A stretch of DNA of 38,310 bases from CAYOHG01 sp964465125. Its GTDB lineage: Bacteria > Planctomycetota > Phycisphaerae > UBA1845 > Fen-1342. The notes beneath the pieces are model-generated. The model had not been told where the DNA came from. It did not search any database and saw only the letters and a list, made by a program, of their open reading frames with translations. The stretch lies in contig CAYXIO010000036.1 of the NCBI GenBank assembly GCA_964465125.1, forward strand, positions 1 through 38,310, read 5' to 3'. The position numbers and the translations under genes were made by a program. Shown here one piece after another: positions 7,517 through 15,983 of this stretch. Numbering within the stretch: position 1 is the stretch's first letter; every line of letters starts with the position of its first letter.

Positions 7517-8500
7517 ATGAGACCCCGGACCGACCGGCTGCCCATTGCACTTGCGTTGATCCTTCTCGCCGCGGCGACGGGCTGCGCGCCGCGCACGGAC
7601 CGGGCGCCGAGGCTCGCGCAACCGAAGAACCCGACCATCCCGGGGTGGTACGCCGACCCGGAGGCCGCTGTTTTCGAGGGTCGCTACTGGATCTATCCGA
7701 CCTTTTCCGCGCCGTACGACGAACAACTGCACTTCGACGCGTTCTCGTCCGGTGATTTCCTGACATGGACCAGGCACCCCAACGTACTCGAAGCTGCTTC
7801 AGTTTCATGGGCGCGGCGGGCCATGTGGGCGCCGGCCGTCGTCGAGCGCGGCGGGCGCTACTACTTCTTCTTCGCGGCGAACGACATTCAGAGCGACTCG
7901 CAGCCCGGTGGCATCGGCGTGGCCGTGTCCGATCGTCCCGACGGCCCGTTCCGCGACCTGCTCGGAAAGCCGCTGATCGACGCGTTTCATAACGGCGCGC
8001 AGCCCATCGACCCGTTCGTCTTCCGCGATAGAGACGGCACGGATTACATGATCTACGGCGGCTGGAAGCACTGTAATCTCGTTCGTCTGAAGCCTGATTT
8101 CACCGGCCTGCTGCCGCTTCCCGGCGGCCAGATGTTCAAGGAAATCACGCCGGAAGGGTACGTGGAGGGCCCGTTTCTGTTCGTGCGCGGCGGCAAGTAC
8201 TACTTCATGTGGTCGGAGGGCGGCTGGACTGGACCGGACTATCGCGTGGCCTATGCGATGGCGGACTCGGTGCAAGGGCCGTTCACGCGAAGCGGGACGA
8301 TCCTGCGGCAGAATCCTGAAGTTGCGACCGGGGCCGGCCACCACAGCGTGCTGCACGACTCGCGCGCCGATCAGTGCTACATCGTCTATCACCGTCGCCC
8401 GCTCGGAGAGACCGATCCCAACCACCGAGTAGTCTGCATCGAGCCGATGTTCTTCGACGCGGACGGGCGGATCATCCCGGTGAAACTGACGGGCGGATGA
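7517..8500 (+). CDS. GH43-family glycoside hydrolase lipoprotein
   Basis: Encodes 327 aa. The first 23 residues are a lipoprotein signal with AATGC and lipid attachment at Cys23. The rest is one five-bladed propeller of the GH43 type: WYADPEAAVF with the catalytic base Asp47, QPIDPFVF with the pKa-modulating Asp165, and YVEGPFLF with the general acid Glu217. GH43 enzymes cleave arabinose- or xylose-containing, or related, polysaccharides; specificity cannot be read. The ATG at 7517 has GGAG (7504-7507) well spaced upstream; an in-frame ATG at 7496 is the alternative. It is divergent from the STAS-like gene. Export to the outer surface or periplasm fits the other exported carbohydrate-active genes in the window. 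Confidence 0.85.
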   Translation: MRPRTDRLPIALALILLAAATGCAPRTDRAPRLAQPKNPTIPGWYADPEAAVFEGRYWIYPTFSAPYDEQLHFDAFSSGDFLTWTRHPNVLEAASVSWARRAMWAPAVVERGGRYYFFFAANDIQSDSQPGGIGVAVSDRPDGPFRDLLGKPLIDAFHNGAQPIDPFVFRDRDGTDYMIYGGWKHCNLVRLKPDFTGLLPLPGGQMFKEITPEGYVEGPFLFVRGGKYYFMWSEGGWTGPDYRVAYAMADSVQGPFTRSGTILRQNPEVATGAGHHSVLHDSRADQCYIVYHRRPLGETDPNHRVVCIEPMFFDADGRIIPVKLTGG

Positions 8501-8656
8501 CGCAACGCCACTCCGCCGAGCGCGTCGGCGCCGCGGCGCTGCGGTGCCTCGGTGCGGTTGGAGATTCGCCGGCGTTCCCGTGGAGAATGGCCGCTGGATC
8601 ATCACTCGGCCGGCTCCGCCGCTTCGACCGCTTTTCTCGCGCCGCCCGACGCCCGG

Positions 8657-8662
8657 TATGAT
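8657..8662 (+). promoter_or_regulatory. -10-like TATGAT ahead of glutamine synthetase gene
   Basis: TATGAT (5/6 to TATAAT) lies 26 bases before the GTG at 8688, giving a short leader that still contains the GGAGG ribosome-binding site at 8677-8681. No clear -35 or NtrC/sigma-54 (GG-N10-GC) site is obvious. Confidence 0.3.
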
Positions 8663-8687
8663 GCGCCGGGATTACCGGAGGCGACTC

Positions 8688-10106
8688 GTGTTTCAGACCA
8701 CCGCGGAAGCGCTGCGATACATCAAGGACCACTCGATCGCGATGGTCGATCTGAAGATCGCCGGGCTGTATGGCCAGTGGCTTCATCTGACCGTTCCGGC
8801 CCGGCAGTTCTCGCAGAAGCACTTCGACGAAGGCGTGGGCTACGACGGCTCCTCGGGCTCAGGCTTCACGCCGGTCGAGTCCGGCGACGTGAACGCGATC
8901 CCGCGGCCGGAAACCGCCTTCCTCGATCCGTTCTGGGAGAAGCCCACGATCAGCTTCCTCTGCGACACGGTCACCGCGGATACGCACGAGCCGTTTCCCA
9001 GCGATCCGCGCACGATCGCGGCGCGCGCCGTTTCGTACATGCATTCGACCGGGGTTGCGGACGAAGCGCTGATGGGGCCGGAGTTTGAGTTCCACATTTT
9101 CAACCGCGTTGATGTCACGCACGAGCCGTACCGGACGCAGATCCACGTGGAGTGCTCGGAGATCGAGCCGCAAGGCGCCACGCCGGCGATTCCGCACCGC
9201 GGCGGGTACTTCCGCGTGCCGCCCAGCGAGCACCTGCATGACCTGCGCTCCGAGATCGCGCTGACGCTGGAGCAGATGGGCATCGCGGTGCGCTATCACC
9301 ATCACGAGGTCGGGGCGTCGGGACAGTGCGAGATCGAGGTCAACCTCGCGCCGCTCGTCCGCGCCGCCGACCAGGCCATGATCATCAAATACGTCGTGAA
9401 GAACCTGGCCCGCCGGCATGGACGCCTGGCGACCTTCATGCCCAAGCCGATCTTCGGGGAGGCCGGCAACGGCATGCATGTCCACCAACGGCTGACGAAG
9501 GACGGCGCGCCGCTGTTCTTCGACGAGCGCAAGCGGAACTACGCCAACCTGAGCGACCTCGCGCTGCATTACATCCGCGGCCTGCTTCGGCGCGGCGCCG
9601 CGCTCACGGCGCTGACGAATCCGTCCACCAACTCGTACAAGCGGCTGGTGGAAGGCTACGAAGCGCCCGTCAACCTCTTCTTCTCGCTGGCGAACCGTTC
9701 CGCCGCCGTCCGCGTTCCGAAGTACGCCGTCTCGCCCGAGGACAAGCGCATCGAGTACCGGCCGCCGGACTTCACGTGCAACGTCTACCTGGCGCTCGCC
9801 GGAATGCTCATGGCCGGGCTCGACGGTGTCTTGTCGGGTCCCGGCCCCGAGGATCCCGGCTTCGGTCCGTTTGACGTCGACATCGCCACGCAGGACGCGG
9901 AATTCCGCAGCCGCATCGGCGTGGTGCCGCGTTCGCTCGACGAGGCCCTGACGGCGCTGCAAGCCGGTCACCAGTTCCTGCTGAAGGGCGGCGTCTTCAC
10001 GGCCGGGCTGATTCGCGACTGGGTCGAGGCCAAGCGCACGACCGAGGCCTGGCCCATGGCGATCCGGCCCCATCCCTATGAGTATCAGCTCTATCTGGAT
10101 GCGTGA
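8688..10106 (+). CDS. glnA: type I glutamine synthetase without adenylylation tyrosine
   Basis: Encodes 472 aa, the normal length for GSI. It makes glutamine from glutamate, ammonia and ATP in the cytoplasm as a dodecamer. Motifs in order: YDGSSGSGF (52-60), MGPEFEF with metal ligands Glu132 and Glu134, HHEVGASGQCEIE (205-217), FMPKPIFGEAGNGMHVHQ with His264, NRSAAVRVP (336-344), RIEYRPPD, and the C-terminal PHPYEYQLYL. At the position of the Tyr397 adenylylation site (NLYDLP in enterobacteria) this protein has GPFDVD with Phe395, so control by GlnE seems impossible. The GTG at 8688 has GGAGG 6 bases upstream; the longer open frame to 8544 lacks conserved sequence. There is no glnB or ntr gene nearby. 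Confidence 0.92.
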   Translation: MFQTTAEALRYIKDHSIAMVDLKIAGLYGQWLHLTVPARQFSQKHFDEGVGYDGSSGSGFTPVESGDVNAIPRPETAFLDPFWEKPTISFLCDTVTADTHEPFPSDPRTIAARAVSYMHSTGVADEALMGPEFEFHIFNRVDVTHEPYRTQIHVECSEIEPQGATPAIPHRGGYFRVPPSEHLHDLRSEIALTLEQMGIAVRYHHHEVGASGQCEIEVNLAPLVRAADQAMIIKYVVKNLARRHGRLATFMPKPIFGEAGNGMHVHQRLTKDGAPLFFDERKRNYANLSDLALHYIRGLLRRGAALTALTNPSTNSYKRLVEGYEAPVNLFFSLANRSAAVRVPKYAVSPEDKRIEYRPPDFTCNVYLALAGMLMAGLDGVLSGPGPEDPGFGPFDVDIATQDAEFRSRIGVVPRSLDEALTALQAGHQFLLKGGVFTAGLIRDWVEAKRTTEAWPMAIRPHPYEYQLYLDA

Positions 10107-10202
10107 CGCCGCGTGGTGCGCGCTGCGAATCGCCTCTCCGAGTGCTCCGTGCTGGTCGCGCTGCGGTCCGGCGGTGCGAGTTGAGGGATCAGAGCCTCGC
10201 AA

Positions 10203-10227
10203 GTGAGCCCGGGAAAACGGAGCTCAC
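10203..10227. terminator. stem-loop between glutamine synthetase and oxidase genes
   Basis: GTGAGCCCG and CGGaGCTCAC pair as a 9-bp stem with one bulged base and a GGAAAA loop. It lies 96 bases after the glnA stop, in the spacer between convergent genes. There is no T-tract, so a role in 3'-end formation is inferred from position and structure. Confidence 0.35.
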
Positions 10228-10308
10228 GGCCGCCGAACCGGCTTCGCAGCGCGACGGAGCCGCCGCGCGGACACTACCCGGCCCACGCGCTCCCGCATCC
10301 GCCCCCCG

Positions 10309-10330
10309 CAGGCGCTCTCGGGGGCGCCTG
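10309..10330. terminator. second stem-loop in the convergent spacer
   Basis: CAGGCGC (10309-10315) and GCGCCTG (10324-10330) form a perfect 7-bp stem with an 8-base loop. It lies about 120 bases beyond the oxidase stop in its direction of transcription. No T-run follows on either strand. Confidence 0.35.
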
Positions 10331-10453
10331 TCGCGTCGCCGTTCAGCCGTACAGCGCTCGCCGAGCCGGGGGGCCGGCACGCTGGTTCCAAGGTGCTGAA
10401 CGACGATGCGCGGCGGATCGCGGGAACGCGCGACCGGCGCACACAATCAGGGG

Positions 10454-12646
10454 CTAATAGTCGATCCCCTGAATGTAGGTCCGCACGGCGCCGGGCTCCG
10501 GCAACACAACATCCGGCCGCATCATCTCGTTGTCCTCATGGTCGATGATGTGGCAGTGCCAGACATATCCTTGCCCGAGGGCGAAGGGGTCAAAGGGATA
10601 GTGCAGGTCCGGCGCATTCACGGCCTTGTCCTGCGGCGCGAAGCGCACCACGAAGCGGGTCACCTGTCCCGGAGGCACGAGGATCGTGTCCTTCCAGCCG
10701 GCTTCATTGGGATTGGGTGGACGGATCGGCCCGCGGAGGAACGCCGTCACATCGGGATTGCCGCCCAGCGAATGCGGGTTGCCCGTGTTGTAATCCAGCG
10801 GCGGGCCGTATCCCGGCAGGTACTCGCCGCCCGGGAACGAATCTTCGTACGCCGCGGAGTATCGCCGCACGTCGAGACTCTGCCGATTCATCAACTGGAA
10901 CTGCACCAGGTGCAGATGGATCGGGTGCGCGTCCGCCGTCAGATTGACGATTTCCCAGACCTCGGTGTCGCCTTCGCGCGGCAGCTCGGAGTAGTACGTC
11001 GTGTGGCCATTGATTTCGATCGGCGTGAAGTCGCTGCGATCCGATCCGTCCCACTTCGTGTTGTTAACCAGCACCTCCAGCGGTCCGCCCTCGTACGGCG
11101 GCATCGGCCTCCCCATGACCTCGTTGAGCGTCAGCGAGCGGGTTTGGGCCGCGGTGACGCCCGGCGCGAGGGTTCCGCTGGCCGGATTGACCAGCCGGAC
11201 CAACGGCGGTCGCAGGGGAATGCCGCTGGCAGGGTCGTAGCTGTGGTCCACGAAGCCGTCGGGCGCGGGCCCGACTCGGATCTGGAGGATCCTCCCGACG
11301 GTATTGCCCTGTGGGGCCTCACCGTTCGGGTAGGGGGTCTTGGCGCTGTTGCGAAGCAGCAACGTGGTGCCGGGGGATTGTCCGGCAAAGTCAATGATGA
11401 CGTCGGCGCGCTCGCCGGGCATCAGCACGAGCTTGGTGAGTTGTCCGATCGGGGCGAGTCCGGACCAGATCTTGACCGGGGCGTCCAGGTAGCCGCCGTC
11501 GGTGCCGATCTGCCAGAGCGCCGGACCGTCGACCTTGGTCACCTGGTTGGTTAGAAACATCTCGTAGGTGCGGGCGTTCGACCCGTTGATGAACAGGAAT
11601 CGGTAACGGCGCGGCTCGACGTCCAGATAGGGCCAGACCTTTCCGTTGACCACGATCGTGTCACCGACGAATTCGGGCAACCAGTATGGATGCTCGGGAT
11701 TGATGCCTTCGGCCGGGAAATATAGCTGGCCGTTGGTGTCGAACATGCGGTCCTGAATGACCAGTGGAATGAGGTAGTCGACCGGTCCGTCGGCGCCCTG
11801 CTGGAGTCCGACGGGATGCAGCCCGGTCGGCAGCGGCAGTGCGGGGTCGATGATGTCGTAGGCTCCAGCGAGACCGGCATACACGTTCAGGCGCGTGACG
11901 CCCAGCGCGTGATCGTGAAACCAGATCGGGGCCGCTTCCTGTCCGTTGGGATAGCGGAGGACCGCTTCATTGCCACCGACCGACACCCCCGGTCGGCTGT
12001 AGTACGCAGGGCCATGATGGGAGCCGTCGCTGGTAAACCATGCGTCCGGACCGCCGTCAAGCACCGGAGGCACGTCGCCGCCGTGCAGGTGAACGACGGC
12101 CGGAATCGGACCCATGTAGTTCTCCGCGCATTCCCCCATTGGCGGCATCATGGGCGTGGAGTCATGCGCGCACATGTTCATGCCGTCGCCGAGCGGGTCC
12201 GCCCAATGCAGCGTCTGGTCGCTCGAGAATTTCCAGGCCAGCACCTGCGTATCGCTGGCGTATCCCAGGTCGTTCACGAAGCGGAACTGCGTCGGGACGT
12301 TTCGCGTCGCGACAACCACCGGGCCGGTGTAGGTCTCCTGAGTCGTGGTGGGCGCGTCCGGGCCGACGACATAACCCCAGACCCAGGTGCCCGTGTAAGC
12401 GCCTTCAGCCGCGTCGAAGGTCGACGGCAGGATCCCGGCCTGAAACTCGCGCATGTGGATTTCGATCTCGTCTGCGCCGCCAACCACCGTTGCAATCGGC
12501 CCGCCTGCGACGCTCAACGTCGGCAACGGGTCGACGAATTGGGGTATTGCACGACCGCTGAGCGGCTCCTGGGTCTCGGCGGCTGCCGAGATGCACGCCA
12601 ACAGAGGCCACGCAAGCCCCGCAGTCCTCATCACGCGGTACGCCAT
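10454..12646 (-). CDS. CotA/laccase-like multicopper oxidase, exported
   Basis: Encodes 730 aa with a signal peptide ending near residues 22-24. All four copper-ligand segments are present: HLHGG (186-190), WFHDH (242-246), HPIHLH (574-579) and HCHIIDHEDNEMM (697-709), with T1 Cys698 and axial Met708. The last motif is very close to that of Bacillus CotA, so the enzyme should oxidise phenolics, bilirubin, Mn(II) or Cu(I) and reduce O2 to water outside the cytoplasm. It is about 200 aa longer than CotA. One extra segment (about 154-178) carries seven methionines and two cysteines and may bind copper. The start has GGAGGG 6 bases upstream. It lies 191 bases downstream of the NarL-type regulator on the same strand. 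Confidence 0.9.
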   Translation of the reverse strand: MAYRVMRTAGLAWPLLACISAAAETQEPLSGRAIPQFVDPLPTLSVAGGPIATVVGGADEIEIHMREFQAGILPSTFDAAEGAYTGTWVWGYVVGPDAPTTTQETYTGPVVVATRNVPTQFRFVNDLGYASDTQVLAWKFSSDQTLHWADPLGDGMNMCAHDSTPMMPPMGECAENYMGPIPAVVHLHGGDVPPVLDGGPDAWFTSDGSHHGPAYYSRPGVSVGGNEAVLRYPNGQEAAPIWFHDHALGVTRLNVYAGLAGAYDIIDPALPLPTGLHPVGLQQGADGPVDYLIPLVIQDRMFDTNGQLYFPAEGINPEHPYWLPEFVGDTIVVNGKVWPYLDVEPRRYRFLFINGSNARTYEMFLTNQVTKVDGPALWQIGTDGGYLDAPVKIWSGLAPIGQLTKLVLMPGERADVIIDFAGQSPGTTLLLRNSAKTPYPNGEAPQGNTVGRILQIRVGPAPDGFVDHSYDPASGIPLRPPLVRLVNPASGTLAPGVTAAQTRSLTLNEVMGRPMPPYEGGPLEVLVNNTKWDGSDRSDFTPIEINGHTTYYSELPREGDTEVWEIVNLTADAHPIHLHLVQFQLMNRQSLDVRRYSAAYEDSFPGGEYLPGYGPPLDYNTGNPHSLGGNPDVTAFLRGPIRPPNPNEAGWKDTILVPPGQVTRFVVRFAPQDKAVNAPDLHYPFDPFALGQGYVWHCHIIDHEDNEMMRPDVVLPEPGAVRTYIQGIDY

Positions 12647-12775
12647 GACGCTCCCTCCAGCGCGGTTCCAGCGATAGACAACCCGAGTAACGCCTGCCTG
12701 ATTCGCAGTTTGCCGGGAACGCGGCGCAGCCTCCAGCAGCGCGACAGCGAATCCGGACGCGGATTCTCGGGAACG

Positions 12776-12811
12776 GGCGTGTAGGACAACCCCCCCGGCG
12801 TGTAGGACGCC
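12776..12811. promoter_or_regulatory. 12-nt direct repeat (21-bp period) with hairpin, between regulator and oxidase
   Basis: GGCGTGTAGGAC occurs twice, at 12776-12787 and 12797-12808, exactly 21 bp apart (two helical turns). The second copy is the left part of an inverted repeat, GGCGT-GTAGG-ACGCC (12797-12811), flanked by CCCC and CCGGGG that lengthen the stem. It lies 130-165 bp ahead of the oxidase start and just after the response-regulator gene. It may be an operator for the regulator, a terminator of the kinase-regulator transcript, or both. Confidence 0.45.
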
Positions 12812-12837
12812 TCCGGGGTCGAGTGGCGGTGGCGGCC

Positions 12838-13470
12838 TTATTGCAGGAGACTGTGGTCGATGGCGTAGCGGATGATGTCGGCGTTGCGGCGCACGCCCAG
12901 CTTCTCAAGCAGCCGCCGACGAAACGTGCTGACCGTTTTCACGCTCAGGTTAAGCTCGCGGGCCGCGTCCGTTACGCTCCGCCCCGAGGCCAGCAGCGCG
13001 AAAACCTGGTACTCGCGGTTGGACAGCAATTCGTGCGGGCGCTTCGCCGAAGCGCTGTCGACGTGCAGCGCCAAGCTCTGCGCAAGATCGTCCGTCAGAA
13101 AGCGCCGGCCGGTCGCAACCGTCCGAATGGCGGACAGGAGCTGATCCGGGGGATCGCCCTTGTGCAGGTATCCCCAGGCGCCGGCAACCAGCGCTCGCAC
13201 GCCGTATTGGTCCGCCGGATACATGCTCAGAACCAGCACCGGCAGCCTGGAACGGATTCGTCGGATCTCCTGAAGCACCTCCAGGCCGGGCATGCCGGGC
13301 ATGGCCATGTCCATCACAGCTACGTCACAGGCATGAGCGGCGATCGCGGCGAGCAGCTTGGGACCGTCGCCAGCTTCGGCGATCACCTGGATGTCCTGAG
13401 TCCCGGCAAGGATTCTCTTGATGCCTTCGCGAACCACCGCGTGATCATCGGCGATGATGACACGTATCAC
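12838..13470 (-). CDS. NarL/FixJ-type response regulator
   Basis: Encodes 210 aa. The receiver domain (1-120) has the acidic pair ADD (7-9), phospho-acceptor Asp54 in VMDMAMPG, Ser82 in VLSMY and Lys104 in LHKGD. The C-terminal LuxR-type helix-turn-helix (about 145-205) reads LSNREYQVFALLASGRSVTD through TVSTFRRRLLEKLGV. It should bind DNA when phosphorylated by the kinase encoded immediately upstream. The two genes overlap by 4 bases, so they are translationally coupled. The oxidase gene downstream and the repeats between them make self- or neighbour-regulation plausible (inference). Confidence 0.92.
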   Translation of the reverse strand: MIRVIIADDHAVVREGIKRILAGTQDIQVIAEAGDGPKLLAAIAAHACDVAVMDMAMPGMPGLEVLQEIRRIRSRLPVLVLSMYPADQYGVRALVAGAWGYLHKGDPPDQLLSAIRTVATGRRFLTDDLAQSLALHVDSASAKRPHELLSNREYQVFALLASGRSVTDAARELNLSVKTVSTFRRRLLEKLGVRRNADIIRYAIDHSLLQ

Positions 13471-14636
13471 GGCATTGCTCCCCGCGTGGTCGGTCCGAGC
13501 GGCATGCGCAGCGTCACACGCGTACCTTGGGCTCGGCTCCCGTCAATCTCAACCTGGCCGCCCCATTCGAGCGCCCGTTCGCGCATACCGAGGATTCCGA
13601 GCGAGCGAGCGTCGCTCGACTGATCGCGGCGGATCCCCACGCCGTTGTCCTCCACATCGAGAATCAGCGTACCGGACCTGCTGCCCAAACGGAGGGTCAG
13701 CTCGGTCGCGCGAGAATGCCGCGCGACGTTGGTCAGGCTCTCCTGAAGGATTCGGAACACCGCCGTCGCCTGATCCTTGGGCAGCTCCGGCGAGCGGTTC
13801 GGCAGCTTCGATCGGCAGCGGATCCCCGTGCGGGCGGCGAACTCGCGCGCCTGCCACTCGATCGCCGCCACCAGGCCCAGGTCGTCCAGCACCGTCGGGC
13901 GCAGGTCGGTGCAAATCCGGCGCAGCGTGCGGATGGCGCCGTCGACCAGGGCGTTCATGGCGTCGATGCGCCCGCGCGATTCGGAAGCATCGGCGACGGC
14001 GTCGCGCAATCCATGTAAATCCATATTCAGGACGGTCAGCGCCTGGCCCAGCTCATCGTGCATTTCGCGGGCGATGCGGGTCCGCTCCATCTCGCGCACG
14101 CGCTGGACGTGCCGCGCCAGGTGGCGAAGCTCCGCAACCAAGGCGCGGTAGCGCCGCTCGCTCTCACGCAGAACGGTCTCGGCTCGCCGGCGCTCCGTGA
14201 TATCGACCATCGTGCCCTGAATGGTCGCGGGCGACTTGCCTGCGCGCGCCAGAAACGTGACGTTCTCCAGCACGTAGATGTCCGAGCCGTCCTTCCGCCG
14301 CATGCGCAGCTCGAAGCTGGTCAGCGTTCCTGCCCGCCGAAGCCGACGGACGAAGTCGCGCCGATTGGCCGGGCTGTGGTAGAGCTCCTGAGCGCTGTGG
14401 CGCATCAGATCAGCGCGGGACGCGTATCCGAGCATGCGTGCGGCCGATTCATTGCAGTCGAGTATTCGGCCGTCGAGCCGCGTCTGGTACATGCCAATCA
14501 AGTCATGCTCAAACACCAGCCGATACTGCGTTTCAAGTCCCTCCGCGTGTCCCGCGCGGGTCGCGCGCCGACGCACGAGCTTCGGCCTTCGGCTCCCGAC
14601 GGACTTCGCGGTTTTTCGGGTCGGACGCTTGCCCAC
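13467..14636 (-). CDS. soluble PAS-domain histidine kinase (HisKA_3 type)
   Basis: Encodes 389 aa. A basic N-terminus is followed by a PAS domain with its C-terminal PAC segment (about 38-150), a dimerisation/phospho-acceptor helix with His193 in EMHDELGQALT, and an HATPase_c domain with the N-box (RILQESLTNVARHS) and DNGVGI. There is no transmembrane helix, so it senses a cytoplasmic signal, for example redox state, a ligand or O2; no haem-binding residue is evident. HisKA_3 kinases pair with NarL-type regulators, and that partner overlaps its 3' end. The start is a GTG with GAGG 6 bases upstream, only 18 bases after the sialidase stop, which implies a shared transcript. Confidence 0.9.
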   Translation of the reverse strand: MGKRPTRKTAKSVGSRRPKLVRRRATRAGHAEGLETQYRLVFEHDLIGMYQTRLDGRILDCNESAARMLGYASRADLMRHSAQELYHSPANRRDFVRRLRRAGTLTSFELRMRRKDGSDIYVLENVTFLARAGKSPATIQGTMVDITERRRAETVLRESERRYRALVAELRHLARHVQRVREMERTRIAREMHDELGQALTVLNMDLHGLRDAVADASESRGRIDAMNALVDGAIRTLRRICTDLRPTVLDDLGLVAAIEWQAREFAARTGIRCRSKLPNRSPELPKDQATAVFRILQESLTNVARHSRATELTLRLGSRSGTLILDVEDNGVGIRRDQSSDARSLGILGMRERALEWGGQVEIDGSRAQGTRVTLRMPLGPTTRGAMP

Positions 14637-14654
14637 GCCTGCCTCGCTGTGGAT

Positions 14655-15818
14655 CTAACCGGGCACCTTGGTTCGAGCGCGCTCATCCAAATCGACCAGC
14701 GTCAATCGAATGCTGACGATGTACGGCGGCTTTCCTTCCTCCCAGTGCCCGTACGTCGTCGCCACAATCGTCCCGTCGGGCAGGATTTCGACGCCCGGGT
14801 AGCCGCAGTCGGCCCCTTTGCGATTGTCCATCAGCCGGACCCGGTACTGGCCCGGGCTCCCGTGGCGCAAGTCGTCGTACGAGCCGACCCAGGCGACCCA
14901 GTCGCCCTGGGTGGCGCTGCCAGCCGCCATGTCGCGGAAGGAGATGAACAGCCGGCCGTCGGGCGCGTAGACGCCGACGTGCCGGTCGCCGGTCAGCGTC
15001 GCGGGCAGCTCGTGCGGCTCGGTCCAATACTGAGCCTCGTCCTCGGAGAACATGACGTGCGAGTTCTTGCGCCGCGCGTTCTCGCGCAGCAACATGGCGA
15101 GCTGCTTTCCATCGGGAGAGCGGATCACGCCGGGCTCGCAGAGCTGCACGTCGCGCCCGCTCCAGATCGCGCGGGGCGTGCGCCAGCTCAGGCCGCCGTC
15201 CTCGCTCGTCGTCTGGTACAGCGAAAACGTGCCGGTTGCCTTGCCTCCTTGAGCGAAGAAGCGCCCGTCATCGTGAAAGAACGCCGCGTACCTTCCATCC
15301 GAAAGCGCGACGACCGACGCCATCGCGACGATCCCGCCCCAGTCTCCAACGGGCTCCAGCTCGGTCCAGTGCTCGCCCAGATCTGCCGAGACGCTGCGGC
15401 GAATGGGATAGAGGCCGGAAAAGAGCACCATGCGGTCGCGCTTGGTCCTGGGGTCGACGAGCAGGTGAATCGTCGGCGTCTCCTTGCTGGTGGCAAAGCT
15501 GGCGGGCACGGGCAGGCGCTGCGACCAGGTGCGCCCGCCGTCCGTACTGCGTTTCATGCAAATCGCGCCCGCGCCGTGCCCCGTCGGGTAAACACACAGA
15601 AGGGTCTTGCCGTCGCGATGCAGCACCGTGGCAGGGTGTCCCAGATACTGCCCGTCCTCACGGTCGACAATGGACTGCCGCTGGGATTCCGCGGCCAGGT
15701 CGATGCAACGGACCGCTGCGAGAGCGGCCTGTGAATCGGGCGGGCGCGCGGTCGATGGACCTCCGGCCGGGCAGGCGAGCAGCGCCGCGAGCAGGGGGGT
15801 CGTGCAGGCTGCGTTCAT
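14655..15818 (-). CDS. exported sialidase-fold (BNR repeat) protein
   Basis: Encodes 387 aa from the ATG at 15818, which has GGGAGA 7 bases upstream. The N-terminus is a signal sequence with a possible lipobox LLAC (Cys16). Several Asp-box motifs of the sialidase six-bladed propeller are visible: STDGGRTW, SADLGEHW, SEDGGLSW and SEDEAQYW. Such proteins are sialidases or other exo-glycosidases acting outside the cell; without the arginine triad confirmed, activity is uncertain. An in-frame extension to 15950 is possible but does not give a signal peptide. The close spacing to the kinase gene suggests that the polysaccharide enzyme is co-transcribed with the two-component system. Confidence 0.82.
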   Translation of the reverse strand: MNAACTTPLLAALLACPAGGPSTARPPDSQAALAAVRCIDLAAESQRQSIVDREDGQYLGHPATVLHRDGKTLLCVYPTGHGAGAICMKRSTDGGRTWSQRLPVPASFATSKETPTIHLLVDPRTKRDRMVLFSGLYPIRRSVSADLGEHWTELEPVGDWGGIVAMASVVALSDGRYAAFFHDDGRFFAQGGKATGTFSLYQTTSEDGGLSWRTPRAIWSGRDVQLCEPGVIRSPDGKQLAMLLRENARRKNSHVMFSEDEAQYWTEPHELPATLTGDRHVGVYAPDGRLFISFRDMAAGSATQGDWVAWVGSYDDLRHGSPGQYRVRLMDNRKGADCGYPGVEILPDGTIVATTYGHWEEGKPPYIVSIRLTLVDLDERARTKVPG

Positions 15819-15983
15819 GCAGGATCTCCCGTTTCGGGCGCGCTGACGGCGCGCGGTGTGTCGCATCGTGGCGCGCGGCGACGCACAAATCCAGAGGAGG
15901 CAGGAGATCCCGCGCCGCTGGACACCTCGTGCGGCGCTTCGCGCCAGCATCGTGGAGATGCATCTTCGGCCGGCTTTCGCAGA

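Larger units (their letters stand above)
10107..10453. other. 347-base convergent spacer
   Basis: Between the ends of glnA and the multicopper oxidase gene. Short open frames exist on both strands but have no recognisable protein sequence or ribosome-binding sites. Apart from the two stem-loops at 10203-10227 and 10309-10330 I see nothing in it. Confidence 0.5.

Noticed and set aside
11816..12784. 322-aa open frame opposite the multicopper oxidase
   Set aside because: No recognisable protein; the - strand has all four copper motifs and a well-placed ribosome-binding site.
14058..15734. 558-aa + strand open frame across the kinase and sialidase genes
   Set aside because: Runs antisense through two genes with clear domain signatures; composition typical of a shadow frame.
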